This document shows, piece by piece, positions 45,101 through 57,469 of a stretch of 64,000 nucleotides of DNA; position 1 is the stretch's first letter; each line of letters starts with the position of its first letter. A model generated the notes under the pieces. The model was not told where the DNA came from and did not search any database. It saw only the letters and a program-made list of their open reading frames with translations. The translations under genes and the position numbers were made by a program. This DNA comes from Asterochloris sp. CNOR1 (Eukaryota > Chlorophyta > Trebouxiophyceae > Trebouxiales > Trebouxiaceae): NCBI GenBank assembly GCA_963969365.1, contig OZ017755.1, positions 744,001 to 808,000 of the forward strand, in the 5' to 3' direction.

Positions 45101-48100
45101 GTCAGCGTGCGGCGCGGCCCAAAGAAGCCCTCTGCTACTGGCAGGCGTGGCATGTACCTGCAAAGTGTGGCCGGTTGCTCAGCAACAGCCTTGAATGGGG
45201 GAGTACACTCATCCCAAGTCCAGCCAGGCCGTGCTCTGGCTTGCTAGGCAGCCCATACAGAGCAGGGTTTCCCCAATCACACGTTGTTTTGAAGGTGGCA
45301 AGTAGGCAACAGTGCGTCTGCTGGCAAACAGCTTGAATGCAAGGGCAAGGTCTCGCTGCTGCCATGATTGCAGTTCTTGCCAGTCTTGCTGTTGGCCTGC
45401 AGCTGGGCCAGGTGCAAGCCCTGGGCACAGACGCACAGGGTAGGCAGTAGTGCTGACCTCTGAGGTGTCGGGTTCTTCTTCAATGCCCTCTGGCGCAGCT
45501 TGGCCCAGTCATGGCCCTGTGCTGCCAGCAAATCGCGCAGTATGCCCTGAGCATCATCGCGCCCCAGGTGTGTCACCTGCACAACCATCAGCCAAGCTCA
45601 ATCTCCCTTTGGCAAACCAACAGGATGCCCTCAGCAGCATCTGGCAATAGGCCTTTGACTTGCATAAGCAGATCCATGCTCAAAAGGAGTGTCTCAGCAG
45701 GACAACGGCGGTTTACTTGTGACTTCTTGGCTGCAGCCTCTGTTTGCGTTGAGAGTGCAGCTGTATTTCTTGCGCAGCTGCTGTCTGCAGAGACAAGAGT
45801 GGAGGCTGCGCCATTGGCATGCACGACACAAAATTTAGCCAGCAGCAGAGCTTGAGTACCACCCCTGCAGGGGCAAGGGTTGAGGCTGTTGTGGGCTCAA
45901 GATGTGGTGGTCTTATCTGGCTATGCAGCGGCAGCCATCATGGTGGAAACAAACAATGAAAAGACGTCATTCAGCTGCTGGCGCTTATCTGGGTTGACTG
46001 CAGGCCAAAGCGGTTGTGCCGCTTGTGCACACCTGGCCGGAAACGACCTCTTCCACCATCTTCTCCCGTTGCCCAACAGGCATTGCCTTGCATGGATGAA
46101 CCAGAGCTAGAAAGCCCTGCCCCTCCTTCTGCAGAGCATGGGCCAAAGACACCTCAAAAGCAGGGTCTTGCAGCAGGACAGCTTGACAGAATCAGATACA
46201 ATGCAAAGCCATGCTCTTGCTCATGTCTTGAAATATTATCTCAAGCAGGCATGAAGCGGAGACACAGCCACATGGCACACAGCCAAAGAAACCCCACAAC
46301 ACATGCCCGTGCTTGCGTCTGACTGGCCCAATGCAGGCACAAAGCCCATTTTCAGCAGAAGATGTGATCGCACCCCTTCTTTGTCTGCCGGCATGAAGAG
46401 CTCCCACTCAAAGATGCCGTGCAGGTGCCCAGTCAGCTCATCCAGAAAGAGAAAGGCCACCTTGGGGGAGCACTCGCTGTGGCATCCTGAGCAAGCATGC
46501 CTGTTGACATCAGAATAGCTGCATAGCAGGCAGGGGGCATGTTCAGCATTATGAGCCACATGTTCAGGCATCTGCATGCAGCAGGCATTGAAACTATCAC
46601 TGCAGGTTGCAGTGATAAGCTTCTGGCTGCACCAGGCCTTAAGGCCAGGGGCAAAGAGATGCTGAGCACACTCAGCATTGCTGGAGATCAACTCAGTGCG
46701 CCCTTAGGCACTGATGCAGCCATCTGGTGATGCTCACCCAGGCCGGGAACTCAGCATGTGCACGACGTGACCGTGTTTTAATGGCAGTATTTTGAGGCCC
46801 TCATATCCGCCCATCACAACCTGCACGCAAGGCATTCGTCTGCTGGAAATTTCACATGAGGAGTAGCCCACGGTCAGCTGCTGGCTTCACACAGCATCAG
46901 GTCAGGTGCTTGGCTCTGCCAGCACAAATTCATCACGGGCAGGACGCAACCCCAAGCTTCCATCACACAGGCTGACAGGTCCACAGCAGCCTTGCACTGG
47001 CCAAGGGCGAGGCCCCAGCAAGGCAGCAACATGCCCCAGATAGAGAACTAGATGACCATGTGACAAGGTCCCTGCCCCTGCGGCTGTCTCCAGCCAATCA
47101 GCCTCCCACATGAGAGCCCCAGCACATGCACCAACAAGACAGACTTTATAGCCCAATGAGGCAGGGTCCCAGATCCCTGCCTGTGCAGCTGTCTCCAGCC
47201 TGCCAGCTGGCAACGAAGGAAGCCTGCAGCAGGAACAGGCCTCTGCATGGCAGGGCCCCCGAAGCCTACCTGGGCAGCTGTCTCTGGCCCACCAGCCTCC
47301 TCCATGGCAGCCCAGGCCTTCGCTGCATACCAGGCCGCGGGGTCAAACCCTAGCAGGGGCTGCAGATAGGGATGCTTGGATATGTTGCCGTCGCACAGGT
47401 TCAGGCGGGTCTTGTACAACGCTGGCTGGCCCAGGTGGAACAGGTTGCCAGGCTGCCAGATGTCCACCGCACAGTGGGCCTGGTGGATGCTCTGGGGCAT
47501 GGGGCCGGAGGCCTTGGCCCCAGAGCTGCCGGCCACAGGGTCTGCCCTGATGATGTCCAGCGTCTTGTCAGCGTACACCTGCGCAACAGGCCGCAACCTG
47601 CCTGAGGCTGGAGTGAAGATGGCCTCGAGCCACGATGGTTCACAGCAAAAGGATTCATGGTCACTGGCGTCGATGTCCATCCTGATAAGGGCCAGCAGCA
47701 TGTCTGCAGAGGGGTGACAGGATCATGACTGAAGCGGGCTCCAGCCTGGGAGGTGCACAACAGCTGAGGGCAACACATGGCAGCGGATGTGTTGTTCCAC
47801 CCAAATGAGCCATGACATGCAAGAGGGAGGCTGGTCCTCACTTGGGCAAGGCAAGGCAGGCAGGCAGGCAAACCCTTAGAATAATGCAGGCCTGGTGCCT
47901 GGCAGCATGCATTGGGATTTCACACCGCAGACCTTCTGCATGTGGCCAGAAAGTATTGCCTGCTGTTGACTCCTCCATTTAGTCTTGTCAGTTGGCCCAG
48001 GCATACCCAACACAAGGCAAGGCAGGTTGCTGCACAGCAGAATCTGTGCAGGCAGGCAGCAGTGACGCATGGCTAAGAATGCAGCACCTGCGATCAGCAA

Positions 48101-51100
48101 TAGAAAGCACGCCAGAGCAAGCAAGCTGCCAAAGCACACCGGGGAGCACTCTGATGGCGCTGAAAGTCCCTCCCCAGCAGCACGCTCAGGACCGAGAAGC
48201 ATGCCACTTCTTAAATTCAGCCCCCAACCATGTTGGACATATAGGCAGCACTCACCCGACGCTGGAAATCGCACTGCTGAAAGCAGGCCCCCAGCCGTGC
48301 GCGCAGGGCTGGGAGGCCCACCACCGGATTGCTTCCCTTGACAATGCCATGGACACAGGTGCGCAGCAGCTCCTCGCGGGGGTTGCAGATCAGCATGCAG
48401 TAGTCCAGGTCTGCCTCTGTCAGAGTGTCTCCACTGGGAGCTGTGGGTTTGTTGTCTTCCTCTGGGCTGGCCAGAGACGTGATCCAGGCGCAGGCTGCAG
48501 GAACACACACAGAGATGCCTGCAGTGCTGGTGCAGACATGCCAAGAGATGAGTGCATTTTGAGCTGCTGTGGGTGGCACCAGAGGGGCAGTCAGAGAGAG
48601 GCAGTCAGGAAGATGCAGGGTTTAGCCTACTGGGAGGACTGTGTCATCCAGCAAGGCAAGATCACAGGCTGCAGGGAGCACATACGGAAAGCAAAGAGGG
48701 AAATTGATGCATATTTGTACTTCCCCTGTGCAGGCTGCTTACGCGACAGGCCTATAGCAGCAGGCAGGACACCAGAGAGCCCAGGAGGCTGTTGCACAGG
48801 TGCTGGGGTCTTGAGAGCCTATGCACTGGCTGCATGGGGTCCAACAGAAATTGACTGGATGGTCCATTGGAGATGTGCTGGGACCAGCAGTTCTGGTGCA
48901 AGTACTGTGTAAAGAGAAAGCAAGTATACTGCAATGCGAAAGCCAGGCCCAGGACACAGCGGGGGAGCTTGCTGCCAGAGACATGGCACCCATCAGAAGC
49001 TTTGGACAAAACCCTGCTGAGACATAGCTTGTCTCATGCTGCCATAGCGACAGAGTGCTGAAGGCATTGTGCTCACTCAGTGAGCGGCCTGACTTGGGAA
49101 TGCCCACAGCCCAGCCCGATCCAGCGATCTGCGCCAGAGACAAGGTTGTTTGTGAGATAAGGCACCTCTTGGAAGCCTTTCAGCCATACTCACCCTCAGC
49201 CTTGCTGACGTCCTTGGCCAGCCTGCGAGTGATGAACCCGTCCCACCTCCCTGGCTCCTGCGCCTTCACGATGCTGAGCGCGAGCACAGCCGTCAGGGCT
49301 GCCGAGGCTATGGGCTTGCGCGCCAGCAACGATGCCAGGACTGAGACCAGCATGCCCATCACCCTGGTGGGCACCTGCTGCTGCCAGGCCTCTGAGGCAA
49401 CCAGGGCAGCTAGCAGGCGCGCTGCGGACCCTTGCGCCCCGTATCTGGACCCAGAAATGGCACTGATGATCAGCACCATCAGCTTGTCCATGGCCTTTAC
49501 CATCTCTGGGATGCGGCCACTGAGCACTGCGCATGTAGAAAGGCTGAGCACAGCGGACGTGGAATGCTCTGCAGGGCAGGCAGAGTCAGCTTGTGGCAGA
49601 AAAGGCTTGCTGTCAACATGGACACAGCAGTACGTGCTGAGCTGGCACCCTGCTCTGAGCCTGCCTCGCTAGCACAGCCAAACATGGAGCACTGTGCAGC
49701 ATGGCAGTCTCCAGGGTGGGAGAAGTTTCATGCATATTTCGAAGACTTAAGCAGCACCAACACGGCTTCTCAAAGCTGACTTGCAGGCTTACATGGAGGG
49801 TTCATTGCGCACACCTCCTAGCTTTGTGCTCACACAAAGCTCTCAACATTCAACTGACTCACCGCTGCAGCCTGGGGGCAGAAACTGCGGTTTCAGGCCC
49901 CTCATGAGGAGCTGGCACCAGCTGTGGCATCCCTCCAGCACCTGGTCTGCCTTCTTGGTAAACATGCCCATGATGAACTTGATTGCCTCTGGATACTCCT
50001 GCAACAGTGTCAGCTCAGCTGATCAACAAGCACTCCCAATTGTGTTTGGTGCGTTCTCCCATCAGGGCTCTGGAGGGCGGCGACCTACTTGTGAGTCTCA
50101 AGTGCCTGTTGGGGAAAAGTGAAGCTGCCCCAGTCCCACCTGCTCGCCGGGCAACTCCTTGTGGCCCGGGGTCAGCCCCAGCGCCGGCAGGGTGATGCCA
50201 TGCGATGTCAGGGCTCCACACATGGCCGCCAAGAGGGTGGCGTGACCTGTTCCCATGTACGGACCGCTCATCTTGCGCATGGCTGCCGGCGCAACACCTG
50301 TGCCAAAAAACCGAGCTTTACAGAGTGTCCCAGCCCTGAGCACACTTGTCTGAAGCAAACGGCATAGGAAAGGAGCGCTGAATAGTGAATATCTCAGTAA
50401 GGCAAACAAGCCGGGCAGGAGCTTGCTTGATAACATATCTAATGCTAAGGGAGGCCTCCGAGGCAGCAAAGGGTTGGAAGAGACCCATGCAACAGAAGAC
50501 CCCATGGACAACGCAACAGCGGCCCTCACAGACAGCACACCTGAATTGAACATAGCAAGGGCAAGATCCACACAGGCAGGGTCTGCCTGCCGGGTGGAGC
50601 GCCGCTCCACTGTGGTCAGAAGTGTGAGCAGGACCTCAGCCACCTGCAGAAAAGATCACACTCGTGCTTGATGCCCAAACTCTTACATGTGCTGTGCTTC
50701 CATGAGTAAGCTTCTGCCGGCAGCAGGTCTTTCTGCTGACCCCCGAGGGCAGCTGGGATAGCACGGGGGGCAGCAACTCATGCCTGGCAATGCAATGCTG
50801 TGCCGTACAATGGGAGGCAAATTGGGCCCAGTCTCACCAGCTACTCAATGCACGTCCTGCAGGAGGCAACAGACAGCTCTCACCGCGTTGGCAGTCAATG
50901 CGCCGCAGCGGCCTGAGTGTGCGCACTTCCTGTATGGGAAGGGCTGCTTCTCTAGGCACATGGAATGGTAGGCACTCAGCAATAGTGCAATGCTGGTAGG
51001 GTCGGGGTTGAAGGGCACAGGAGGACCTGTCTTGTAGATCGCAGGCAGGTTGAGGCTGAGTTTCAGGAGCAGGTTCAAGGTGGAGGCCATCGTCTGAATG

Positions 51101-51779
51101 TATGCCCCACACCCGGCAGTGAGGATGACTTGTGTCAGTGCCTGCAGGCAGGTCAGGAGGAATAGGGTCAACCAGCAGCTGGGACAGCCCCTTTCTCAGA
51201 TTCCAGCTATGGAATGCAGCAACTGGACCAGCATATGCACGGAAAATATGCTCAACCAATAGCAATGCATTGGCGTCCAGATCCGTGGAGCCAGCCTCTG
51301 CCTCCCAGAGCTGTTGAGGCTGATGTTGCATCATGTGCACAGAGTATCAGCGCAGCTTGTCAGCAGCCTACCCCGTGGGTTGCAGGAGAGGACAGCAACA
51401 CAAACAAAACAGCGCTCACCGGGAGACATAGCCTGCACAGCAGCTCCAGCCCGGGCACTTCCTCCTTACTGCGCTGCTGCTGAGCAAATTGCCGCAGCTC
51501 AGCAGCCATGGGTTGCTGGCACGCCAGCATCCTGCGCACCACCTGTCCTTGGCTCGAGTTCTCCCCCTTTGGTGCCTCCGGAAGCACAAAGGTGCAGTCC
51601 GCCTCAAACAGGGCTTGAAGCGCAGCTGCAAAGGTGTGCGTGGTGGACTCATTCAGCTCCATGTTGTCTGTGATCCAAAGTGCCAGCACGCTGATACATT
51701 CGCTGGCCTCCTGCGGCGGCAAATTGAGGGCTGAGCTTGCAGGACACTGCAGTGCGCTGTGTTGAGCAGTCAGCATCAA
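39192..51779 (-). CDS. Very large helical protein with C-terminal U-box (probable E3 ubiquitin ligase)
   Basis: The C terminus is a U-box: DDFCCPITM at the end of exon 39531-~40445 joins ELFVDPVLLAEDGHTYESSA and SPMTGLTL in the last exon (39192-39371). U-boxes recruit ubiquitin-conjugating enzymes. Phase-consistent exons upstream: 41102-42463 (454 codons, Ala-, Gln- and Pro-rich, with a Gln-rich coiled coil), 42693-42990, 43348-43458, 43997-45157 (387 codons), then about 45470-45590, 46380-46500, 47270-47700, 48260-48500, 49190-49530, 49870-50010, 50130-50290, 50540-50640, 51150-51310, 51410-51779. These encode mostly Leu- and Ala-rich helices, like ARM/HEAT solenoids. U-box at the extreme C terminus after a long helical body recalls E4/UFD2 ligases, but I see no UFD2 core motif. 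Joins upstream of 45157 and the 5' end are uncertain; it could be two genes. Confidence 0.7.
40636..41240 (-). repeat. 301-bp tandem duplication including an exon end
   Basis: The end of the 41102-42463 exon plus flanking intron is repeated once, 301 bp downstream on the minus strand (GTGCAGCGCGCCTGCAGG at 41111 and 40810 on plus). Both copies read MSASAQAREVAAAQSLGPGP followed by a GTGAGC donor. The second copy lacks an obvious in-frame acceptor, so it is probably an unused echo or an alternative exon. Confidence 0.85.
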
Positions 51780-53261
51780 GAAAGGTCAGCAGGCACAGGC
51801 GACAGCTGATCATGCAGAACAGTGTGCTTCTGCTCGAAGCCAGCCCAATGGCCAGGTGTTTGGCGGTCTGCTCTGCAGCTGTCAAGTCAGCAGGCAGGGA
51901 CACAGGATTGCATTCTGCTCGTCGGACTAAAGAACGCCAGTGCACACCTTTGCAGTCCTGACGCTGCATCCCGCATCCATCCCGCTGGCTGCAACTCGAA
52001 CTGCACGGACAATCCCTCAGAGCCTGATTTTGGCGAAGTTTGCTGGCGGTGGTGCCACCTTTTAAGACAATCGCTTGCAAATCCTCCACTGTTGTGCAAG
52101 TTTTTGGGGCCAACAGTGCCAGGGGCGTAAAGAGGGCTTGCAAGCTGGTGGCTTAGCAAGGCTGCTCAGGGCCAAAAGCCAGAGACTCGAGGCCCAGAAA
52201 CCCCTTTGCGCTGCCTGCAGGGATTGTTATGAAACGCGAGTTAACCTGCAGACCCAGCAAAGGTACACTATCAGTGAGCCAGGTGCAAGAAGTGCTCCTC
52301 GCTGTTTGCAGGAGCATGCCCAGACTGGCCTGCTCTCTGACACACCAGCAGTGCAGAAGCATGAGCCATGTGAGCTGTCTGCAAGCAGAACGCCTGCAGG
52401 AGGGTCACAATTACTGACACAGCAACGCAGCATGTGCTCAAAGGCTGCAATATCAGCTGGCCTGACCGTATGCACCAGCCCAACACCTCCACCAATTGAT
52501 TCTTTGCCTGCGAATCTGAGCAAGCGTTGTGAGTGAATGCACAGCTGGGGCTGCGGCTCCTGCTGATGTGTGTGGCGTGCCTGGCGCTGTCTGGCACCAG
52601 CACAAGGCGCGCTGCAGCCCTTGCCTGGCCGCTACTGGGCCCTGCAGGGCGCCGCTGGCAGGTGGCATGCACAGCACATTGCAACTAGGCGCGTCTGGCT
52701 GCTCAAGGTCAGGGGCAGGCTTGGCGGCACCTCCCTTAGCTGCTTGGGCTGGAGCGCCTCAAGGGGAATGTCAGGTGGCGCATCAACCTTGGCGTTTCCT
52801 CCCTGCCATGCTGCCACTGCTGGCCAGCATTGGCCTGCTAGCACTAGTCAATGCTCACCTTGACAGGGCTGGCCTCCTGCATGGTCGTTCAGTGGCCGTC
52901 AAAGTAAGCCATTCATCCCAACAGTGTCTTAGACATTGCCATGATGCACCCCTATCAGGCAATGACCCTGGGGACACCAAGACCGGGCAGTCCGTTTGCA
53001 ACTTCCGGCTCTGCATCTCAATCTCATGTCAGGACAAAGTAGGATGGCGTTGTGATCCCCAGAATTGATTTCTCCATCTCTTGGAATCCTAGCTGCGTGT
53101 GTGTGCTGTGTTGACGCCAGTGAACCCAAACAACTGCGCAGTCTGCGGTGCAACGCAAACTATATCTTACAATGGCACAGCATGCATTGATTTGACCGTG
53201 ATAAATTCAGCAAGCTTCTCCAGCTCAAGAAAGCTGCAAATTGGGGGAGGGGTGTGGGCTG
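51780..53261. other. Unresolved; possible 5' exon of the U-box gene
   Basis: A minus-strand block near 52710-52810 encodes DAPPDIPLEALQPKQLREV after a TGGCAG acceptor and may be an upstream exon. I see no ATG or clean donor that joins it. The rest holds the 3' flank of the CmcJ-like gene, and nothing else is recognised. Confidence 0.3.
53167..53171 (-). terminator. TGTAA polyadenylation signal
   Basis: TGTAA on the minus strand about 90 bp after the stop of the CmcJ/AsaB-like gene, the usual green-algal signal. By position and motif only. Confidence 0.4.
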
Positions 53262-55412
53262 CTACTGTGCAGGCTGGTCCTCCCAGAACACATAGGCCCT
53301 GGTCTCACAGCTCTGCCGGGCAGGGGCACCAGCAGGCGTGAGAGGGTCATCAAATGCGGTGTGAGGCGTGAAGCGCGCCCTGCCAATTGTCTTGCTGCTA
53401 TGGTAGCACACAAAGACATAGGCTTCATCGTTCCTGATACCTCGTGCATAATACCACCTGCAGCGCAAGGGGGCTTGCTGTCGTAATTGCAGAAGTGACT
53501 GCAGATCAACATTTGCATGATGAATGTGAGTGGGACAGGGCTGGCAACTTTGGTGGATCGCAGCACAGCTTGACAGTGGTCAAAAGCAAAGCACCCACTT
53601 ATGCTTAGGATTGTATGCCAAGGAGTAGACCTCGCCCGTCCTGCCAGGGAAGTGCAGGGCTGAGGCCATGAGGTCCTCAGGGTCCACTGAGCCTGCGTCT
53701 GCCATGCCCAAGGGGGCACTCTGGACAGGGCCGTTAAGAGGCCGCCAGATCTGCATGCAGAGGGTTTTGAGGTGAGATGCAGACTGACAAGAACAAGCTC
53801 CTTGCAGTCATAATTTGAGAGCACAGGCAACTGGCACAGGTGGGGCTGCAGTGGCATGCTGTGGAACTTGTTCGACAGCAGTCTGGGCAACGTGTTGTGG
53901 CAAAGTGCTGTGGACCACCAATGCTGGACAAGGCGGCAACCCCAGTGACAGGGCCATGGAAGCTGAGTTTTGCAGGCTGAGCAGAGCGCTCACTACATGC
54001 ACACCTGTATGACTGCATAGGGGGTCTTGCTGAGTTTCTCCCACTCGTCTCCTGTGACGTCCGCCATTCTCTTGGGCCCGCTGTTCACTGCAGCGCCCAG
54101 CAGCAGAGGAGTTAAGATGAGTGCAGCACAAAGAGACACTCTGAGAGGTGACAGCAAATGGCTGTCGGGACAAGGTGCATGCCAGCAGGCACAGCCGTGG
54201 TCCGTGAGAGCAGCAGCAGAGCAAGTGAGTCCGCAGTGGTCAAAGCTGCAGGCTTCAAGGCCAAATGCAGGCCCACCTGTGTAGTCAACATGGGCACGCT
54301 GGACAGGCTGACCACGCGGCTGCGGCTTGTCTGAAGACCTGCAGGACAGTGGATTGCTGCAGTCTGGGGAGCAGGGAGAAGCAGGGAGAACTCAGGCCAA
54401 CTGAGGGTGGCTTCACAATAAGCAGCAGGGCTACTGTCAAGCACAGACAGCAGCAGTGTGGCTGCGTTGTGCATGACAGACCATCAACTTGGGGAACTTC
54501 GCAGCATGCGGCAACTCACCCCTCCTCAGTAATATGCCCATTCCGCAGGGTGTGGTCAAATATTTCCACCCTTGTTGCGCCCGTCACTCGCTTGAGCATC
54601 TCCTTGACCTCAGGGTAGTACTGGTCCTTGACCTGCAAGCAGCAACTGTGCTTGTGAAAGGCAGGCAGATGGGTGTAAAATCGATGCCGCTCCCGAAGGA
54701 GTGCTGCATCTCACATAAGCTGCTTCATGCACTGCCTTCTGGTGTCTCAGTGAATACCATGTAAGCTCACCTGCTGCTCGTTCTGCCAGTCCAAGCCCGC
54801 CCCGCTGGGGAAGTTGACAAGCTGAAAGCCATGCTTCTCCAAGTTGAAGGGCTCGCTCACGCTGCGCAAATCTGTCACTGTCACCTGCATTTCAGGAATC
54901 ACTGCTGAAATGTGATGCACCAATGCAGTACGTTCAGGCCAGTGCTTCGCAGCTATTGAAGGTGTGAATGGCTGCAGAAAGTCAAGGGGCGTGTGCAGGC
55001 ATCTGCTTGCTGAAGATGTGAGTGAACCAACTTGCCAAACTTTTCAGTGCAGTCGTGTGCAGCAGACCACACCACAAAGGTGTGGTGACTGGACTGGGCT
55101 GCCATGCATGATGGTGCGTTACCTCATGGTCCTCAAGATCCACGTTGGTGGTGCGAGACACATCTGCTGGCTTCTCATATAGGTAGGTGAACAGGTGCTC
55201 CCCTGGTGGCGGGCGCTTGGTGTATCTCAGGGTGGCGCGGACGGTGCCTGCAAGACACAGCAGCGGCCTCGACATCTCCCTGCCTGTCAAGCACAGGAGT
55301 GCAAGCAGCTGGACTCACTGGGAGCTGCTGATGAGGGTGCAGCAGTCGGGGAAGGCCTGGCTGGGGCTGCTGTTGACTGCGCCACGACATTGCCAGTGCT
55401 GAGAGCACGCAT
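53262..55412 (-). CDS. CmcJ/AsaB/NvfI-like hydroxylase or methylation-associated family protein
   Basis: Member of the family that includes CmcJ (cephamycin), AsaB and NvfI, best known from fungal and bacterial secondary metabolism. Exons: 55319-55412, 55123-55247, 54771-54884, 54520-54632, 54277-54338, 54005-54087, 53599-53750, 53262-53457; all phases agree, giving 312 residues from the first in-frame ATG. Family landmarks in order: TVRATLRYTKRPPPGE, TVTDLRSVSEPFNLEKHGFQ, YYPEVKEMLKRVTGATRVE then FDHTLR, RAHVDYT (the likely metal-ligand His and Asp), IWRPLNGPVQSAPLGMADAG, SLAYNPKHKWYYARG and GRARFTPHTAFDDP. Fold and residues agree with a non-heme iron enzyme of this family; the substrate is unknown. 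No targeting peptide is obvious; residues ~8-30 are Ala-, Ser- and Pro-rich. Confidence 0.9.
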
Positions 55413-56390
55413 GATTTGGCTTCGGTTGGGGCTTTGCCTTGGAAGAGTTGTTTTTAATGGAGCCTTGTATTGCAAGAACTGTGTTCAGTCAACTGCTGCA
55501 GGGGCTGATATAAGTATAAGGGTGCCGTGATGCCTGACGTCAGGTGGCTTCCCATGCCAGCGCGTGCAGATAACGCAAACTTGAGCAGCTGCTGGCTGGT
55601 CTTCAGAGGGTAGACCTTCCATACCCGTGTAAATCCCTCCTTCTCAAAATCAGCGCTCATGCGAAGGTCAACCCTTTGACTCTTGAAGACCCAAGCTCCA
55701 GGCCCGCATCGCTGGGTTTCTGAAGCTCAACTTTGCAAGCAAACTTTGGCAGGGGCCTGGACCCGCTGTGCAGCCGTATGCTACCGGCATATCGGTTGAC
55801 AGGTGATTTCTGGCTGACATGGCCTACACCAGGCTGCAAGATATGGCAGACCGCCTTAAACATGTCTGTGCCAGACTACACAGAGACGCCCACCAATGTG
55901 AGGCCTTCTGTCAACTGACCTTTGCAACGTGTAGCATGCTGCAAAGGGCAGGGCAGGGCAGGCAACAACAGCACCCAGACGCAGGCATTGACGCCTCGTG
56001 AGATGAGGTCATGCCTGACTGCTGCAATCCCCAGAGGCAGAAAGGCCAATGTACTTACACAGGTGCCGCTGAGGCACATGATGCAGTCAACGAGGCTGCA
56101 AGGCAATTGCACCTTACAGGTGCGGCTGAGGCCGCCCCTGTAACCCATGCCTGATGCTGCACGGCCGGTGCAGATGCATCCTTGGGAGCTGGCACGCCTA
56201 AAGCAGCAGGAGCCTATTCAAGCGGATGCACCAAGACCCATTATGCCCTTCCACAGACTCACCACTTGCATGTCCTACCAGCAGCTAATGTCTATTTTCA
56301 AAAGCATCCTATTTATTATCTGCATCCATGACCAATGCACGTCGACAAAGCCACAGGGCATTCAAGGCAACTCATTGGTCTCCATCAAAC

Positions 56391-56395
56391 AAAAG
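56391..56395 (-). terminator. Pol III T-run terminator of the tRNA
   Basis: Four T residues on the minus strand directly after the discriminator base region. Confidence 0.6.
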
Positions 56396-56493
56396 TGCCC
56401 CAATCAGGATTCGAACCTGAGACCTACTTTGAGACTGCGTGCCCTCATTTATACAGATACGAAAGGGTTGCTCTACCCCTGAGCCATTGGGGC
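56396..56493 (-). tRNA. tRNA gene with apparent intron, isotype uncertain (possibly Thr-CGU)
   Basis: A perfect 7-bp acceptor stem (GCCCCAA with TTGGGGC), a D arm GCTC...GAGC containing an A box, and a 5-bp T arm TCAGG-TTCGAAT-CCTGA containing a B box are all present, followed by a TTTT Pol III stop. The span is about 98 nt, so roughly 25 nt more than a mature tRNA, suggesting an intron in the anticodon loop. By standard numbering positions 34-36 read CGT (Thr). However, the 3' half of the anticodon stem pairs poorly with ACCCT (about 3 of 5 pairs), so the intron limits are unclear or the gene is decayed. Confidence 0.7.
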
Positions 56494-57469
56494 TCGAGCA
56501 GCACCCGTATTTTTACAGAACACAACAGAACAAACAGATTGATGCCAGCGCTGGAGGCCTCAACCTATAATCGTTGGGCACTGTTATTGGGCATTCCTCA
56601 CCTCCCAAAGCAGCAAGGCAATTGCAATGAGCTCCCCCTCAAACGCGACACTGGTGATGGAGTTGCTGTGTACACATGTGCGGTCCCCACAGTATCTGTC
56701 AACTCTCAGGATGACAAGGCCCATGATCTCTGCCCGACCTCTGCTTGTGCGTCAGCTGTCAGCCGCAATGGGGTGTGCGCAAAACAGAAGGCTTCAACTT
56801 GCTCAGTCCTCTGAGCGGCGAATGTCGACGAGCTGCCCATGCACACGTCTAGCCTGCATGCAGGAGGCTGCTAGAGCAGCATGTTGCATGCAGCAGCACC
56901 ATCAAGCAACTGATGATGCTGCTGCATGCGAGCGCTTCTGCAGCATTGTGGTAAAGGCTGAGGGGTTCAGGTGCCCAGGTGCAGCTGTTGGGCAGCATGA
57001 TAAGGGGTTCGAGGCCGTGAGCAGCAGCACGCAGAGCAGTGAGGCTGCCCATGGAGGTGTCGGTGCCGAACCTGATGCTCGTGCTGAGTGCGGTGCCTGT
57101 TTATGCTGACTGTGATGATAGCCTGGCTTGCTGCACAGGCTCAGGTGCCCAGTCTCACCTGCAGGCTGACAGCAACAAGGCCTGGGTGGGGCTGTCCTCA
57201 TGATTTGGCAAATAGAACTTTTTGTTGTCACGGAGTATCGAAACTTTGTTTACTCAGAATATTACCTGTCAGGTCAAGACGCTGGTAGGTTTGACAGTCA
57301 TTTGCGCCACTCCCAGTAGTTGCGGCAAGCCCCTAGCTGCAGATCCTAGAGCGCCCAGAGCTGCAGGATCCTCTCACATACAGGTCTGTTCTGTTGACCA
57401 GTCCTCTCACCCCAGCTGCCACCTAGACCGTCGTGCAAGCCCTTTCGCCGCATACTTTTGGAAGATAAC

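Larger units (their letters stand above)
55413..57469. other. Intergenic apart from one tRNA gene
   Basis: No protein gene is supported between the CmcJ-like start and the Gly-rich gene. An ATG frame at 55454-55660 (minus) has no recognisable product and may be leader sequence. The A/T-richer part at 56270-56540 surrounds the tRNA gene. Confidence 0.5.

Noticed and set aside
39192-45157. Separate gene for the U-box part alone
   Set aside because: Exons 43997-45157, 43348-43458, 42693-42990 and 41102-42463 join in consistent phases, favouring one gene at least from 45157 to the U-box.
47851-47875. GGCA microsatellite
   Set aside because: Short (about five units) and within an intron; unremarkable.
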